From an uncultured Acidobacteriota bacterium (lineage in GTDB: Bacteria > Acidobacteriota > Terriglobia > Terriglobales > Acidobacteriaceae), in the NCBI GenBank assembly GCA_903873705.1, contig CAIQPK010000009.1:1-64000 (forward strand): a DNA stretch of 64,000 nt, read 5' to 3'. The first letter of the stretch is position 1; each line of letters starts with the position of its first letter. Of the stretch, positions 40,188 through 47,206 are shown in pieces. The notes below the pieces were generated by a model. The model worked only from the letters and a program-made list of their open reading frames with translations. It was not told where the DNA came from and searched no databases. The translations under genes and the position numbers were made by a program.

Positions 40188-41054
40188 ATGGAAAACGTAC
40201 TTCGCAGCACGCGCATCACGCTGGAGATGATCAAGTGGGAACACTCGATCTTTGCACTGCCGTTTGCACTGACAGGTGCGGTGCTGGCGGCGAACGGATG
40301 GCCTAGCGCTCGGGCGCTGGTGTTGATTGTGGTGTGCATGGTGTCGGCGCGATCGGCAGCGATGGCGTTCAATCGGCTTGTGGACGCGAAGATCGATGCC
40401 GCCAATCCGCGTACGGCGATGCGGGCGTTGCCGGCGGGGCAGTTGTCGCAGGGCTTTGTGCTGAGCTTTACGGTGCTGTCGGCCGCTATTTTTGTGGCGA
40501 GCTCGGCGATGCTGAACCGGCTGACGCTGGAGTTGGCGCCATTCGCGCTGGCGGTTGTGCTGCTCTACAGCTACATGAAGCGAATTACGCGCTGGTCGCA
40601 CGTGGTGCTGGGGCTGGCGCTGGGGATTGCGCCCTCAGCGGCGTGGATTGCGGTGCGCGGGACGTTGGATACGAGAATTCTCGTTCTAACGGGGATCGTC
40701 ATTCTGTGGGTGGGTGGGTTCGACGTGCTGTACGCCTGCCAGGATTTTGATTACGACCGCGAGGCAGGTTTGAACAGTGTGCCGCAGGCGTTTGGGCTGG
40801 AGGCGGCGTTCTGGATTGCGCGCGTGATGCACCTGGGGATGGCGGCGCTGCTGTTCTGGCTTGCCCACGTGTTTGGGCTGGGAATGATTGCGGTGGGCGG
40901 GTTTGTACTGGTAGCGGGGCTGCTGGCTTATGAGCACGCGATAATTTCCCCGCGCGATCTACGGCGGATGAATGCAGCGTTCTTTACGCTGAACGGTGTG
41001 ATTTCCGTGGCGTTTTTTCTGGCTGTCGCGGTGGATGTGTTCTGGCGGCGGTAG
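40188..41054 (+). CDS. UbiA-family prenyltransferase (MqnP/UbiA type)
   Basis: The 288-residue membrane enzyme would attach a polyprenyl chain to an aromatic quinone precursor. The first Asp-rich motif, NRLVDAKID at 62-70, and the second, DFDYDREAG, bind the Mg-diphosphate. About eight hydrophobic segments are visible. Members close to this type act in the futalosine route of menaquinone synthesis, but no mqn gene is nearby, so the substrate stays open. GGAGG stands only 2 nt before ATG 40188; ATG 40179 is the alternative. Confidence 0.88.
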   Translation: MENVLRSTRITLEMIKWEHSIFALPFALTGAVLAANGWPSARALVLIVVCMVSARSAAMAFNRLVDAKIDAANPRTAMRALPAGQLSQGFVLSFTVLSAAIFVASSAMLNRLTLELAPFALAVVLLYSYMKRITRWSHVVLGLALGIAPSAAWIAVRGTLDTRILVLTGIVILWVGGFDVLYACQDFDYDREAGLNSVPQAFGLEAAFWIARVMHLGMAALLFWLAHVFGLGMIAVGGFVLVAGLLAYEHAIISPRDLRRMNAAFFTLNGVISVAFFLAVAVDVFWRR

Positions 41055-41131
41055 GAGCAGTGAATTCGTGGCGGCGAAGATTCAGGAGTTCTTCACCTTC
41101 GGTTCAGAATGATGGCGAAAAAAAATAATGC

Positions 41132-41159
41132 AAAAGGCCCGCTGGTAGCGAGCCTTTTT
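41132..41159. terminator. Bidirectional terminator between ubiA-like gene and csbD
   Basis: AAAAGGC/GCCTTTT and CGCT/AGCG make an 11-bp stem with one mismatch, loop GGT, and T5 on the + strand. A fragment of the dispersed TTCTTCACCTTCGGTTCAGA motif lies just upstream at 41088-41115. Confidence 0.8.
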
Positions 41160-41181
41160 GCGTAATGTGCCGGTTTGTTGA

Positions 41182-41475
41182 TCAGCTGGCTTTGCGTTCG
41201 CCGAAGGCGTCTTTGATGTGGTCCTTGACGTTGGCGGCGGTCGAGGTGATTTTTTCGCGGACGTCGTGAGCGGTGGCTTCGGCTTCCGGCTTTCGCTGGT
41301 TGGCGGCGTCGTTCACGCCTTCCTTGACGGCTCCCCAGGCTTCCTGGGCGTGTCCTTTCACCTGCTGGGCAGCGCCTTCGTTGGCAAGCTTCTCGCTGCC
41401 TACGGCCTCGCCGATGCCCTGTTTCATACTGCCCATCGCTTCGTTAAATTTGCCTTTGACTGTGCTGTCGCTCAT
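41182..41475 (-). CDS. CsbD-family stress protein
   Basis: The 97-residue, charged and probably largely helical protein begins STVKGKFNEAMGSMKQGIGEAVG, the CsbD pattern, and continues with a second half rich in Ala, Glu and Lys (AQEAWGAVKEGVNDAANQ). Relatives are induced by general stress, and their biochemical role is unknown. AAGGAG precedes the ATG. A DUF5670 membrane peptide gene follows upstream on the same strand, a common pairing among stress genes. Confidence 0.88.
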   Translation of the reverse strand: MSDSTVKGKFNEAMGSMKQGIGEAVGSEKLANEGAAQQVKGHAQEAWGAVKEGVNDAANQRKPEAEATAHDVREKITSTAANVKDHIKDAFGERKAS

Positions 41476-41602
41476 GGTGTGCTCCTTGCCCGTATCGATT
41501 GCGGTTGAAAATTGGATAGCGCGGGTTCGGGCCCTCTCGCGCTATCCGTGGCCCTTATAAGCCGGCCCGCTTGACTGCCCTGGTGTGCTGATCGATGCGT
41601 TG

Positions 41603-41752
41603 CTAAATAGATCGGCGGCCGGAGAGCAGGTTGAAGATGAGGACGATGACGGCGAGGACGAGCAGGAGATGGATCCAGCTGCCGAGGGTGTAACCGCTGA
41701 CCATGCCGAGCAGCCACAGCACGAAAAGGATGATGGTGATTGTCCAAAGCAT
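41603..41752 (-). CDS. Small DUF5670 (lmo0937-type) membrane protein, 49 residues
   Basis: The protein starts MLWTITIILFVLWLLGMVSG, has a short turn YTLGSW and a second helix LLLVLAVIVLIFNLL, and ends SGRRSI. This matches the small two-helix lmo0937 family. AGGAG lies 9 nt before ATG 41752. It is found near CsbD and other stress genes; the function is unknown. Confidence 0.85.
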   Translation of the reverse strand: MLWTITIILFVLWLLGMVSGYTLGSWIHLLLVLAVIVLIFNLLSGRRSI

Positions 41753-41848
41753 AAAATGTTTCTCCTGTCGTAGCCCGGCAATCGGTTCTGCCACGGGCTG
41801 CGCCGTTCTACAGCGGCGTCATTATGGTAAGTTGCGGCAGAGAGTATG

Positions 41849-41877
41849 TTGGTTGCCATTTGCGCTGGAGATATATA
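41849..41877 (+). promoter_or_regulatory. Candidate pheA promoter
   Basis: TTGGTT (41849-41854) and TATATA (41872-41877) are 17 bp apart and lie about 30 bp before the pheA start. No leader peptide or terminator like that of aroK is present here. Confidence 0.4.
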
Positions 41878-41908
41878 CTCCGCGTGCAATGCAACCCAAG
41901 GGAGAGAC

Positions 41909-42748
41909 ATGTCATCAGGCACGCACGAGCTGCGCCGGATTGCGATACAGGGAGAGCGCGGATCGAACAGCCACATGGCTGCGCTGGAGATGCTGGGCGC
42001 GGTGGAGATCGTGGCGTGCACGCTGTCGTCGGACGTGATCGAGGCGGTGATGACGGGGCGCGCCGATGGTGCGGTGCTGCCGATTGAGAACAGCCTGCAT
42101 GGGTCAGTGGCGGAGCATTATGACTTGTTACTGGAGCATGCGATTCGCATTGACCGCGAAAGCCTTCTGCGGATTCGGCACAATTTGATTGCGGGGCCTG
42201 GAGTGAAGCTGGAAGATGTGCGGCACGTGATTTCGCATCCGGTGGCGCTCTCGCAGTGCCGGAAGTACCTGGCGACGCTGACGCAGGCGCGGGCGATGCC
42301 GTTCTATGACACAGCGGGCAGCGTGAAGCACGTGATGGCGGAAGGGCTGCGCGATACGGCGGGTGTGGCGCCGGTACTGGCGGCGGAGGAGTATGGCGCG
42401 CAGGTGCTGGTGGCTGGGATCGAGGACAACGCGCAGAACTTTACGCGGTTCCACCTTCTGCGGCGGGATGATGCGGCTTCGGCTGCCGTGAAGGCGGCGG
42501 ACAAGCTGTCGCTGGCGTTTGCTGTAGAGCATCGACCGGGGACGCTGGTTGCGGCATTGCAGGTGCTGGCGGATGCGGGCGTGGACCTGACGAAAATCGA
42601 GTCGCGGCCGGTGCCGGGTAGTCCTTGGGAGTACATCTTCTATGTGGACTTCCGTTACGATGACGCGCAAAAAGCAGAGCGCGCAGTGGAAGGGCTGCGC
42701 GCTCATTGCCGGATGGTGAAAGAGCTGGGGCGGTATGCGGCGGCTTGA
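41909..42748 (+). CDS. pheA: Prephenate dehydratase
   Basis: The enzyme converts prephenate to phenylpyruvate for phenylalanine synthesis. The 279 residues show an N-terminal IAIQGERGSNSHMAALEML, PIENSLHGSVAEHYDLLL, the catalytic TRF motif in NAQNFTRFHLL, and a C-terminal ACT domain with the Phe-binding IESRPVPGSPWEYIFYVDF, which gives feedback inhibition. No chorismate mutase domain is fused. GGGAG lies before ATG 41909. Confidence 0.95.
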   Translation: MSSGTHELRRIAIQGERGSNSHMAALEMLGAVEIVACTLSSDVIEAVMTGRADGAVLPIENSLHGSVAEHYDLLLEHAIRIDRESLLRIRHNLIAGPGVKLEDVRHVISHPVALSQCRKYLATLTQARAMPFYDTAGSVKHVMAEGLRDTAGVAPVLAAEEYGAQVLVAGIEDNAQNFTRFHLLRRDDAASAAVKAADKLSLAFAVEHRPGTLVAALQVLADAGVDLTKIESRPVPGSPWEYIFYVDFRYDDAQKAERAVEGLRAHCRMVKELGRYAAA

Positions 42749-42800
42749 AGCTCGTGGGGCAGTGAGGAGACCGTTTGTGGCGTGGTGGGTGAGGTGGAAA

Positions 42801-42832
42801 CCCATGTCCGAGAATCCGGACATGGGGCACCC
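42801..42832. repeat. Dispersed palindrome between genes
   Basis: This is identical over 32 bp to the copy at 30848-30879: CCCATGTCCG, loop AGAATC, CGGACATGGG, then GCACCC. It lies between the stops of pheA and the convergent aminotransferase gene, where a hairpin could also work as a weak terminator. Confidence 0.92.
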
Positions 42833-42846
42833 GATGCGGTGGTGAG

Positions 42847-44070
42847 TTAGCTGGTCATGACGGGCGTTTTGCCCATGACCTTGGCGAAGGCGGTCTGGAA
42901 TTTTTCCATTTCTTCCGGCAGGCCGACGGTGATGCGGATGTGGGTGGGGAGGATGGGCCAGGGACGACCGATGTAGACCTTCTCCGCCTGCAAGGCCATG
43001 ATGACTTCGCGGGAGGGGCGACCGGTTTCGACCATGACGCAGTTTGAGTCGGACGGAATGTACTTGAAGCCGTTGTTGTCGAGCCAGTTGAGGGTGGCGT
43101 TGCGGGTGTCGGCGATGGCTTTGCGGCGCCTGGGGACGAGTTCCGGGTCGGAGAGGCTGGCGATGGCAGCGGCGAGGGCTGTGGTGGGGAGCATGTTGCC
43201 GCCGTTGCGGGCGAGCATGTCGAGTAGGTCGGGACGGCCGAGGGCCAGACCGGCGCGGATGCCGGCCATGCCGTAGACCTTAGAGAAGGTGCGCAGGATG
43301 ATGATGTCTTTGCCGGCGGCTACCTGGTCGACTACGGACTCGGCCTTGCTGAGATGGATGTAGGCTTCGTCGACGAGCAGAACGGATCCGGCGGGCTTGT
43401 TTTCGAGAGCCCAGAGGATGTCGGCGCGGCTGGTGAGGCTGCCTGTGGGGTTGTTGGGATTGCAGATGTAGATGAGGCCGGTGTCGGGGCTGGCGTTGAC
43501 CATGGCCTTGACGTCGTGCGCGTAGTCCTTGGTGAGTGCAGTGCGGATGACCTTGGCGCCGGAGTCGAGTGCGGCTGTGGCGCCGGCTTCGTAGCCGGGG
43601 TCGGCCATGACGTAGGGGCGGGTGGGCGAGGTGAAGGCCAGCACGGAGAAGTGCAGAGGCTCGGTGGAGCCCGCGTAGATGGCGACGCTTTCGGGCGAGA
43701 TGCCGTTCTGCTTGGCGACGAGGTCGGTGAGGGTGTCGACGTAGTTGGCGGGGTCGTAACGGCCACCCTTGGCGGCTGCGGCGGCGATGGCGGCGATGGC
43801 AGCGGGAGAGGGTCCCATGGGGTTTTCGTTGGCATTGATGAAGACGGCGTCGGCGGGAATGGCTCCGGCGAGCTTGGAGGCGCGGCCACCATGGCGATGC
43901 GAGGATTTGGGTATGGTGTGGAGCGGCGTGGCGGCTTGCGGCTCGAGCAGGGCGGCGTGGGCGAGCTGGGTTTCGCTGAGCAGCGGCACCGCGGCGGCGA
44001 GTCCGGCGAGGCGGAGGAAGGAACGACGCGAGCGACCAGAGTGCAGATCGGAGGACGATGAGCTAGGCAT
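42847..44070 (-). CDS. Tat-exported PLP-dependent aminotransferase (HisC-like)
   Basis: The 407-residue fold type I aminotransferase has a twin-arginine signal (SRRSFLRLAGLAAAVPLLS at about 14-32, ending AHAA). The enzyme part is complete. It has NENPMGPSP near the start, the NPNNPTGS loop, the DEAYIHL segment with the pyridoxal Asp and Tyr, the lysine in TFSKVYGMAGIRAG, and the carboxylate Arg in THIRITVG. Histidinol-phosphate or aromatic aminotransferases are the closest cytosolic types. Folding with PLP before export explains the Tat route, but the substrate outside the membrane is unknown. It converges on pheA. Confidence 0.88.
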   Translation of the reverse strand: MPSSSSSDLHSGRSRRSFLRLAGLAAAVPLLSETQLAHAALLEPQAATPLHTIPKSSHRHGGRASKLAGAIPADAVFINANENPMGPSPAAIAAIAAAAAKGGRYDPANYVDTLTDLVAKQNGISPESVAIYAGSTEPLHFSVLAFTSPTRPYVMADPGYEAGATAALDSGAKVIRTALTKDYAHDVKAMVNASPDTGLIYICNPNNPTGSLTSRADILWALENKPAGSVLLVDEAYIHLSKAESVVDQVAAGKDIIILRTFSKVYGMAGIRAGLALGRPDLLDMLARNGGNMLPTTALAAAIASLSDPELVPRRRKAIADTRNATLNWLDNNGFKYIPSDSNCVMVETGRPSREVIMALQAEKVYIGRPWPILPTHIRITVGLPEEMEKFQTAFAKVMGKTPVMTS

Positions 44071-44326
44071 GGGCGAATCCCTTCAGAGATGTGAGGTGGG
44101 CCGGCGATGGCGGTAGTTTTACCGCTCGTGGGCAGGTGCGGGGTAGCCTGTTTTCGTTAATGTATCCCAAAGTGTGTTCAAAAGCAGAGGATTGGTAGCG
44201 GAAAAAGTCAGGTTTTAGCGCGAAAAGTGAGCCATGGTGTGCGGTGTGCGCTTGGACGCGGGTGGGTCTACGATGTTAAGAGAGCGAATGATACGCGGCA
44301 TAGCAGTGCAGCGCAGGGAGAGAACG

Positions 44327-45802
44327 ATGGCAGAAGCGACGTGCGATATCGGCCTGATTGGGCTGGCGGTGATGGGACAGAACCTGGTGCTGAACATGAA
44401 CGACCACGGGTTCAAGGTGGCGGTGTTCAACCGGACGGTCTCGAAGGTGGACGATTTTCTGGCGGATGAGGCGAAGGGGACGCAGGTGGTTGGCGCGCAC
44501 TCGGCTGAGGAACTGTGCGGGCTGCTGAAGACGCCGCGGCGCGTGATGATCATGGTGAAGGCGGGCGATGTGGTCGACCAGACGATTGAGCATGTGCTGC
44601 CGTACCTGGAGAAGGGCGACATCATTATCGATGGCGGGAATTCGCTGTTTACGGACTCCAACCGGCGCACGAAGGACCTGGCAGAGAAGGGGATTCTGTT
44701 TATCGGGACGGGGGTTTCGGGCGGCGAAGAGGGAGCGCGGTTTGGGCCGTCGATCATGCCCGGAGGAAACCCCGAGGCCTGGCCGCATGTGAAGGATATT
44801 TTCCAGGCGATTGCGGCGAAGGTGGAAGATGGCACGCCATGCTGCGACTGGGTGGGTGAAGCGGGCGCCGGGCACTACGTGAAGATGGTGCACAACGGCA
44901 TTGAGTACGGGGATATCCAGCTGATTGGCGAGGCTTATCAATTGCTGAAGGATGCGCTGGGGTTGAGTGCGGACGAGTTTGCGGCGTTGTTTACGGAGTG
45001 GAACAAAGGTGAGCTGGACAGCTACCTGATTGAAATTTCGGCGACGATCTTTGCAAAGAAGGATGAAGACGGGACGCCGCTGCTGGACAAGATTCTGGAT
45101 ACGGCGGGGCAGAAGGGGACGGGCAAGTGGACGGCGATCTCCGCGCTGGACCTGGGTATGCCGGTGACACTGATCGGCGAGAGCGTGTTTGCACGATGCC
45201 TTTCGGCGATCAAGGATGAGCGGGTGGCGGCTTCGAAGGTGCTGCAGGGGCCGAGGGCGCCGAAGGCTGGCTCGAGTAACTACGGTGGCGACAAGGCTGA
45301 GTTTATTGAGAATGTTCGGCGGGCGCTTTACTGCTCGAAGATGATCAGCTATGCGCAGGGCTACATGCTGCTGCGGGCGGCGGAGAAAGAGCAGGGATGG
45401 CACCTGAATATGGGCGGGATCGCGCTGATGTGGCGCGGCGGCTGCATCATCCGGTCGGTGTTCCTGGGGGATATCAAGAAGGCGTTTGATAAGGACCCGG
45501 GGCTGCAGAATTTGTTGATGGATGAGTTCTTTTCGGGAGCGCTAAACAAGTACCAGGCGGGCTGGCGGAAGGCGATCATTGCCGCAATTGAGACGGGAAT
45601 TCCTACGCCGGCGTTCTCTACGGCGCTGGCGTTCTTCGATGGCTATCGCACGGAGCGTTTGCCGGCGAACCTGCTGCAGGCACAGCGGGATTTCTTCGGG
45701 GCGCATACGTATGAACGCGTCGATAAGCCTCGGGGGGAGTTCTTTCATACAAACTGGACCGGGCGGGGTGGGCGGGTTTCGTCGTCGACGTATAACGCTT
45801 AG
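44327..45802 (+). CDS. gnd: 6-phosphogluconate dehydrogenase, decarboxylating
   Basis: The enzyme makes ribulose 5-phosphate, CO2 and NADPH in the oxidative pentose phosphate route. The 491 residues include the NADP-binding GLAVMGQNLVLNMNDHGF, the substrate signature GTGVSGGEEGARFGPSIMPGG, the catalytic lysine in GHYVKMVHNGIEYGDIQ, and the C-terminal GGRVSSSTYNA. ATG 44327 has GGAG 6 nt upstream. The 256 bp before it show no clear element. A terminator follows 15 bp after the stop. Confidence 0.96.
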   Translation: MAEATCDIGLIGLAVMGQNLVLNMNDHGFKVAVFNRTVSKVDDFLADEAKGTQVVGAHSAEELCGLLKTPRRVMIMVKAGDVVDQTIEHVLPYLEKGDIIIDGGNSLFTDSNRRTKDLAEKGILFIGTGVSGGEEGARFGPSIMPGGNPEAWPHVKDIFQAIAAKVEDGTPCCDWVGEAGAGHYVKMVHNGIEYGDIQLIGEAYQLLKDALGLSADEFAALFTEWNKGELDSYLIEISATIFAKKDEDGTPLLDKILDTAGQKGTGKWTAISALDLGMPVTLIGESVFARCLSAIKDERVAASKVLQGPRAPKAGSSNYGGDKAEFIENVRRALYCSKMISYAQGYMLLRAAEKEQGWHLNMGGIALMWRGGCIIRSVFLGDIKKAFDKDPGLQNLLMDEFFSGALNKYQAGWRKAIIAAIETGIPTPAFSTALAFFDGYRTERLPANLLQAQRDFFGAHTYERVDKPRGEFFHTNWTGRGGRVSSSTYNA

Positions 45803-45816
45803 TGTTTTGGTGCAGA

Positions 45817-45843
45817 AAGCCCACTCTTGCGAGTGGGCTTTTT
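45817..45843. terminator. Terminator after gnd
   Basis: A 10-bp stem (AAGCCCACTC at 45817-45826, GAGTGGGCTT at 45831-45840) with loop TTGC is followed by TTT and a GTTGTTG tail. Confidence 0.85.
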
Positions 45844-45888
45844 GTTGTTGGGGCCACGTGGGGCTGAGGCGCTCCGAAATACGGGGGT

Positions 45889-45960
45889 TCTTCGCTGCGC
45901 TCAGAATGACGGCGAATAGCAAGCAACGGCAACAGCAGACGTAGATTTCCCTTCGGAAAT
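45889..45960. repeat. Repeat module: CTTCGCTGCGCTCAGAATGAC, GCAACN units and hairpin
   Basis: The motif occupies 45889-45910, a short GCAAGC/GCAACG/GCAACA run 45917-45938, and a hairpin ATTTCC-CTTC-GGAAAT 45945-45960 followed by GACAACAG. It contains the same three element types as the module at 4451-4573. Confidence 0.7.
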
Positions 45961-45983
45961 GACAACAGAAAAGAATCTGGCGG

Positions 45984-46265
45984 TTATTGGAACCGGACGG
46001 TGGGCAGAATTTGTGCGACGTAGACGCCGATGACGGCAATGGTCAGGAGCGCGGCGGCACCGCCGGCGGTTTTGACGAAGGGGTCGACGAGGGTGACGCG
46101 GCGGACTATTTCGTCGTGCTCGATTTCGAGGTCATGGTCGACGTTTTCGTTGAGGAAGACGCCGTCAACTTCTCTGCGGGTGAGGTGTCCGCGATAGAGG
46201 ATGAGTGCGACGAAGGCGGCGGTGAGGATGCTCCAGATGAGCAGCAGCGTCGAAAGCACGGTCAT
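45984..46265 (-). CDS. Small two-helix membrane protein, 93 residues
   Basis: The N-terminal helix VLSTLLLIWSILTAAFVALILY is followed by a charged cytosolic or periplasmic loop (EHDEIVRRVTLVDP) and a C-terminal helix GGAAALLTIAVIGVYVAQIL. No family is recognised. Coding character is good, and the gene lies between gnd and the 56-residue membrane protein gene on the opposite strand to gnd. Confidence 0.7.
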   Translation of the reverse strand: MTVLSTLLLIWSILTAAFVALILYRGHLTRREVDGVFLNENVDHDLEIEHDEIVRRVTLVDPFVKTAGGAAALLTIAVIGVYVAQILPTVRFQ

Positions 46266-46390
46266 GAAATGTCCCCCAGAAAGTGAATTCTGGTCCGGGA
46301 TACCGGGCGAGCGGAGGGCTCGGAGGGTAGGCAGGGCCGGTGGGGAGAATCATACGCCCAAAATGGGAAAATCTGGCCGTTTTCGAGGAT

Positions 46391-46561
46391 TTAGTGGTTG
46401 AGCAGGCGGTAGAAAACGCCACCGACGACGGAGACGAATCCGAGTGCCAGGATAAGCAGGCAAAGGATGAACCAGGCGACCTTGCGGCGCATGGCGTCGC
46501 TGGGCTGGGTGATGCCGAAGGTGGTGATAAAGATGTTGGCGAGGGCTTCCAAGACGCGCAT
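46391..46561 (-). CDS. Small membrane protein, 56 residues
   Basis: From ATG 46561 it reads MRVLEALANIFITTFGI, a polar turn ITQPSDAMRRK, and a helix WFILCLLILALGFVSVVGGVFY ending RLLNH. It appears conserved in type, but I cannot name the family. A longer frame upstream lacks coding character. Ribosome site weak. It diverges from erpA. Confidence 0.6.
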   Translation of the reverse strand: MRVLEALANIFITTFGITQPSDAMRRKVAWFILCLLILALGFVSVVGGVFYRLLNH

Positions 46562-46733
46562 AGGTGAGTTCAGGATATGCCCCGGCGGGGCGCCATGCGG
46601 GTAAACATTGCATCCGGACGGTTTCGGTGGCATCTAAAAGCTTCATGGCCGCTGGCTTGCTACGGCAGGCTGAGACGGCTAGACTTGAATTTGTACAGCT
46701 TGCCGCGGGCAAGGCTGCAAGGAGACGACTCAC

Positions 46734-47114
46734 ATGGCTACTGCTACCGTTACTCCCGAAGTGGTGAATGCACCGGCAACCTCGACTCAACCCGTGGTGC
46801 TGACGCCTGCCGCGATGGCGAAGGTGAAGGAAATTATGTCGAGCCAGGACCCGGTTCCGGCTGGGCTGCGCATCGGCGTGGTGGGCGGCGGATGCTCGGG
46901 ATTCCAGTATTCGATGTCGTTTGAGAACGCGGCTGGGATGATGGACAAGGTTGTGCGCTTCGACGACCTGAAGGTGTTTGTGGACGCGACCAGCGCGATG
47001 TACCTGAATGGCTGCACGGTGGATTACGTGGAGACGCTGGAGGCTGCGGGGTTCAAGTTCGAGAATCCGCAGGTGAAGTCGACTTGCGGTTGCGGATCGA
47101 GCTTCAGCGTTTAG
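46734..47114 (+). CDS. erpA: HesB/IscA-type iron-sulfur cluster insertion protein
   Basis: The 126-residue A-type carrier delivers Fe-S clusters to target enzymes. The three ligand cysteines are present: Cys54 in GGGCSGFQY and Cys118 and Cys120 in STCGCGSSF near the C-terminus. An N-terminal extension of about 20 residues precedes the fold. AAGGAG precedes the ATG. No isc or suf genes are adjacent. ErpA, IscA and SufA cannot be separated on sequence alone here. Confidence 0.92.
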   Translation: MATATVTPEVVNAPATSTQPVVLTPAAMAKVKEIMSSQDPVPAGLRIGVVGGGCSGFQYSMSFENAAGMMDKVVRFDDLKVFVDATSAMYLNGCTVDYVETLEAAGFKFENPQVKSTCGCGSSFSV

Positions 47115-47138
47115 TTTCGTTTTTTGGGATTGGGAAAG

Positions 47139-47161
47139 GCCTCGCTGCGGCGAGGCTTTTC
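47139..47161 (+). terminator. Terminator between erpA and rpsA
   Basis: The stem GCCTCGC (47139-47145) pairs with GCGAGGC (47150-47156), loop TGCG, followed by TTTTC. An A-rich flank extends the stem with A-T pairs. Confidence 0.8.
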
Positions 47162-47206
47162 TGTGCCTGGAAGCGGGTGCGGGACGTGACAAAATAGAAG
47201 GACATC

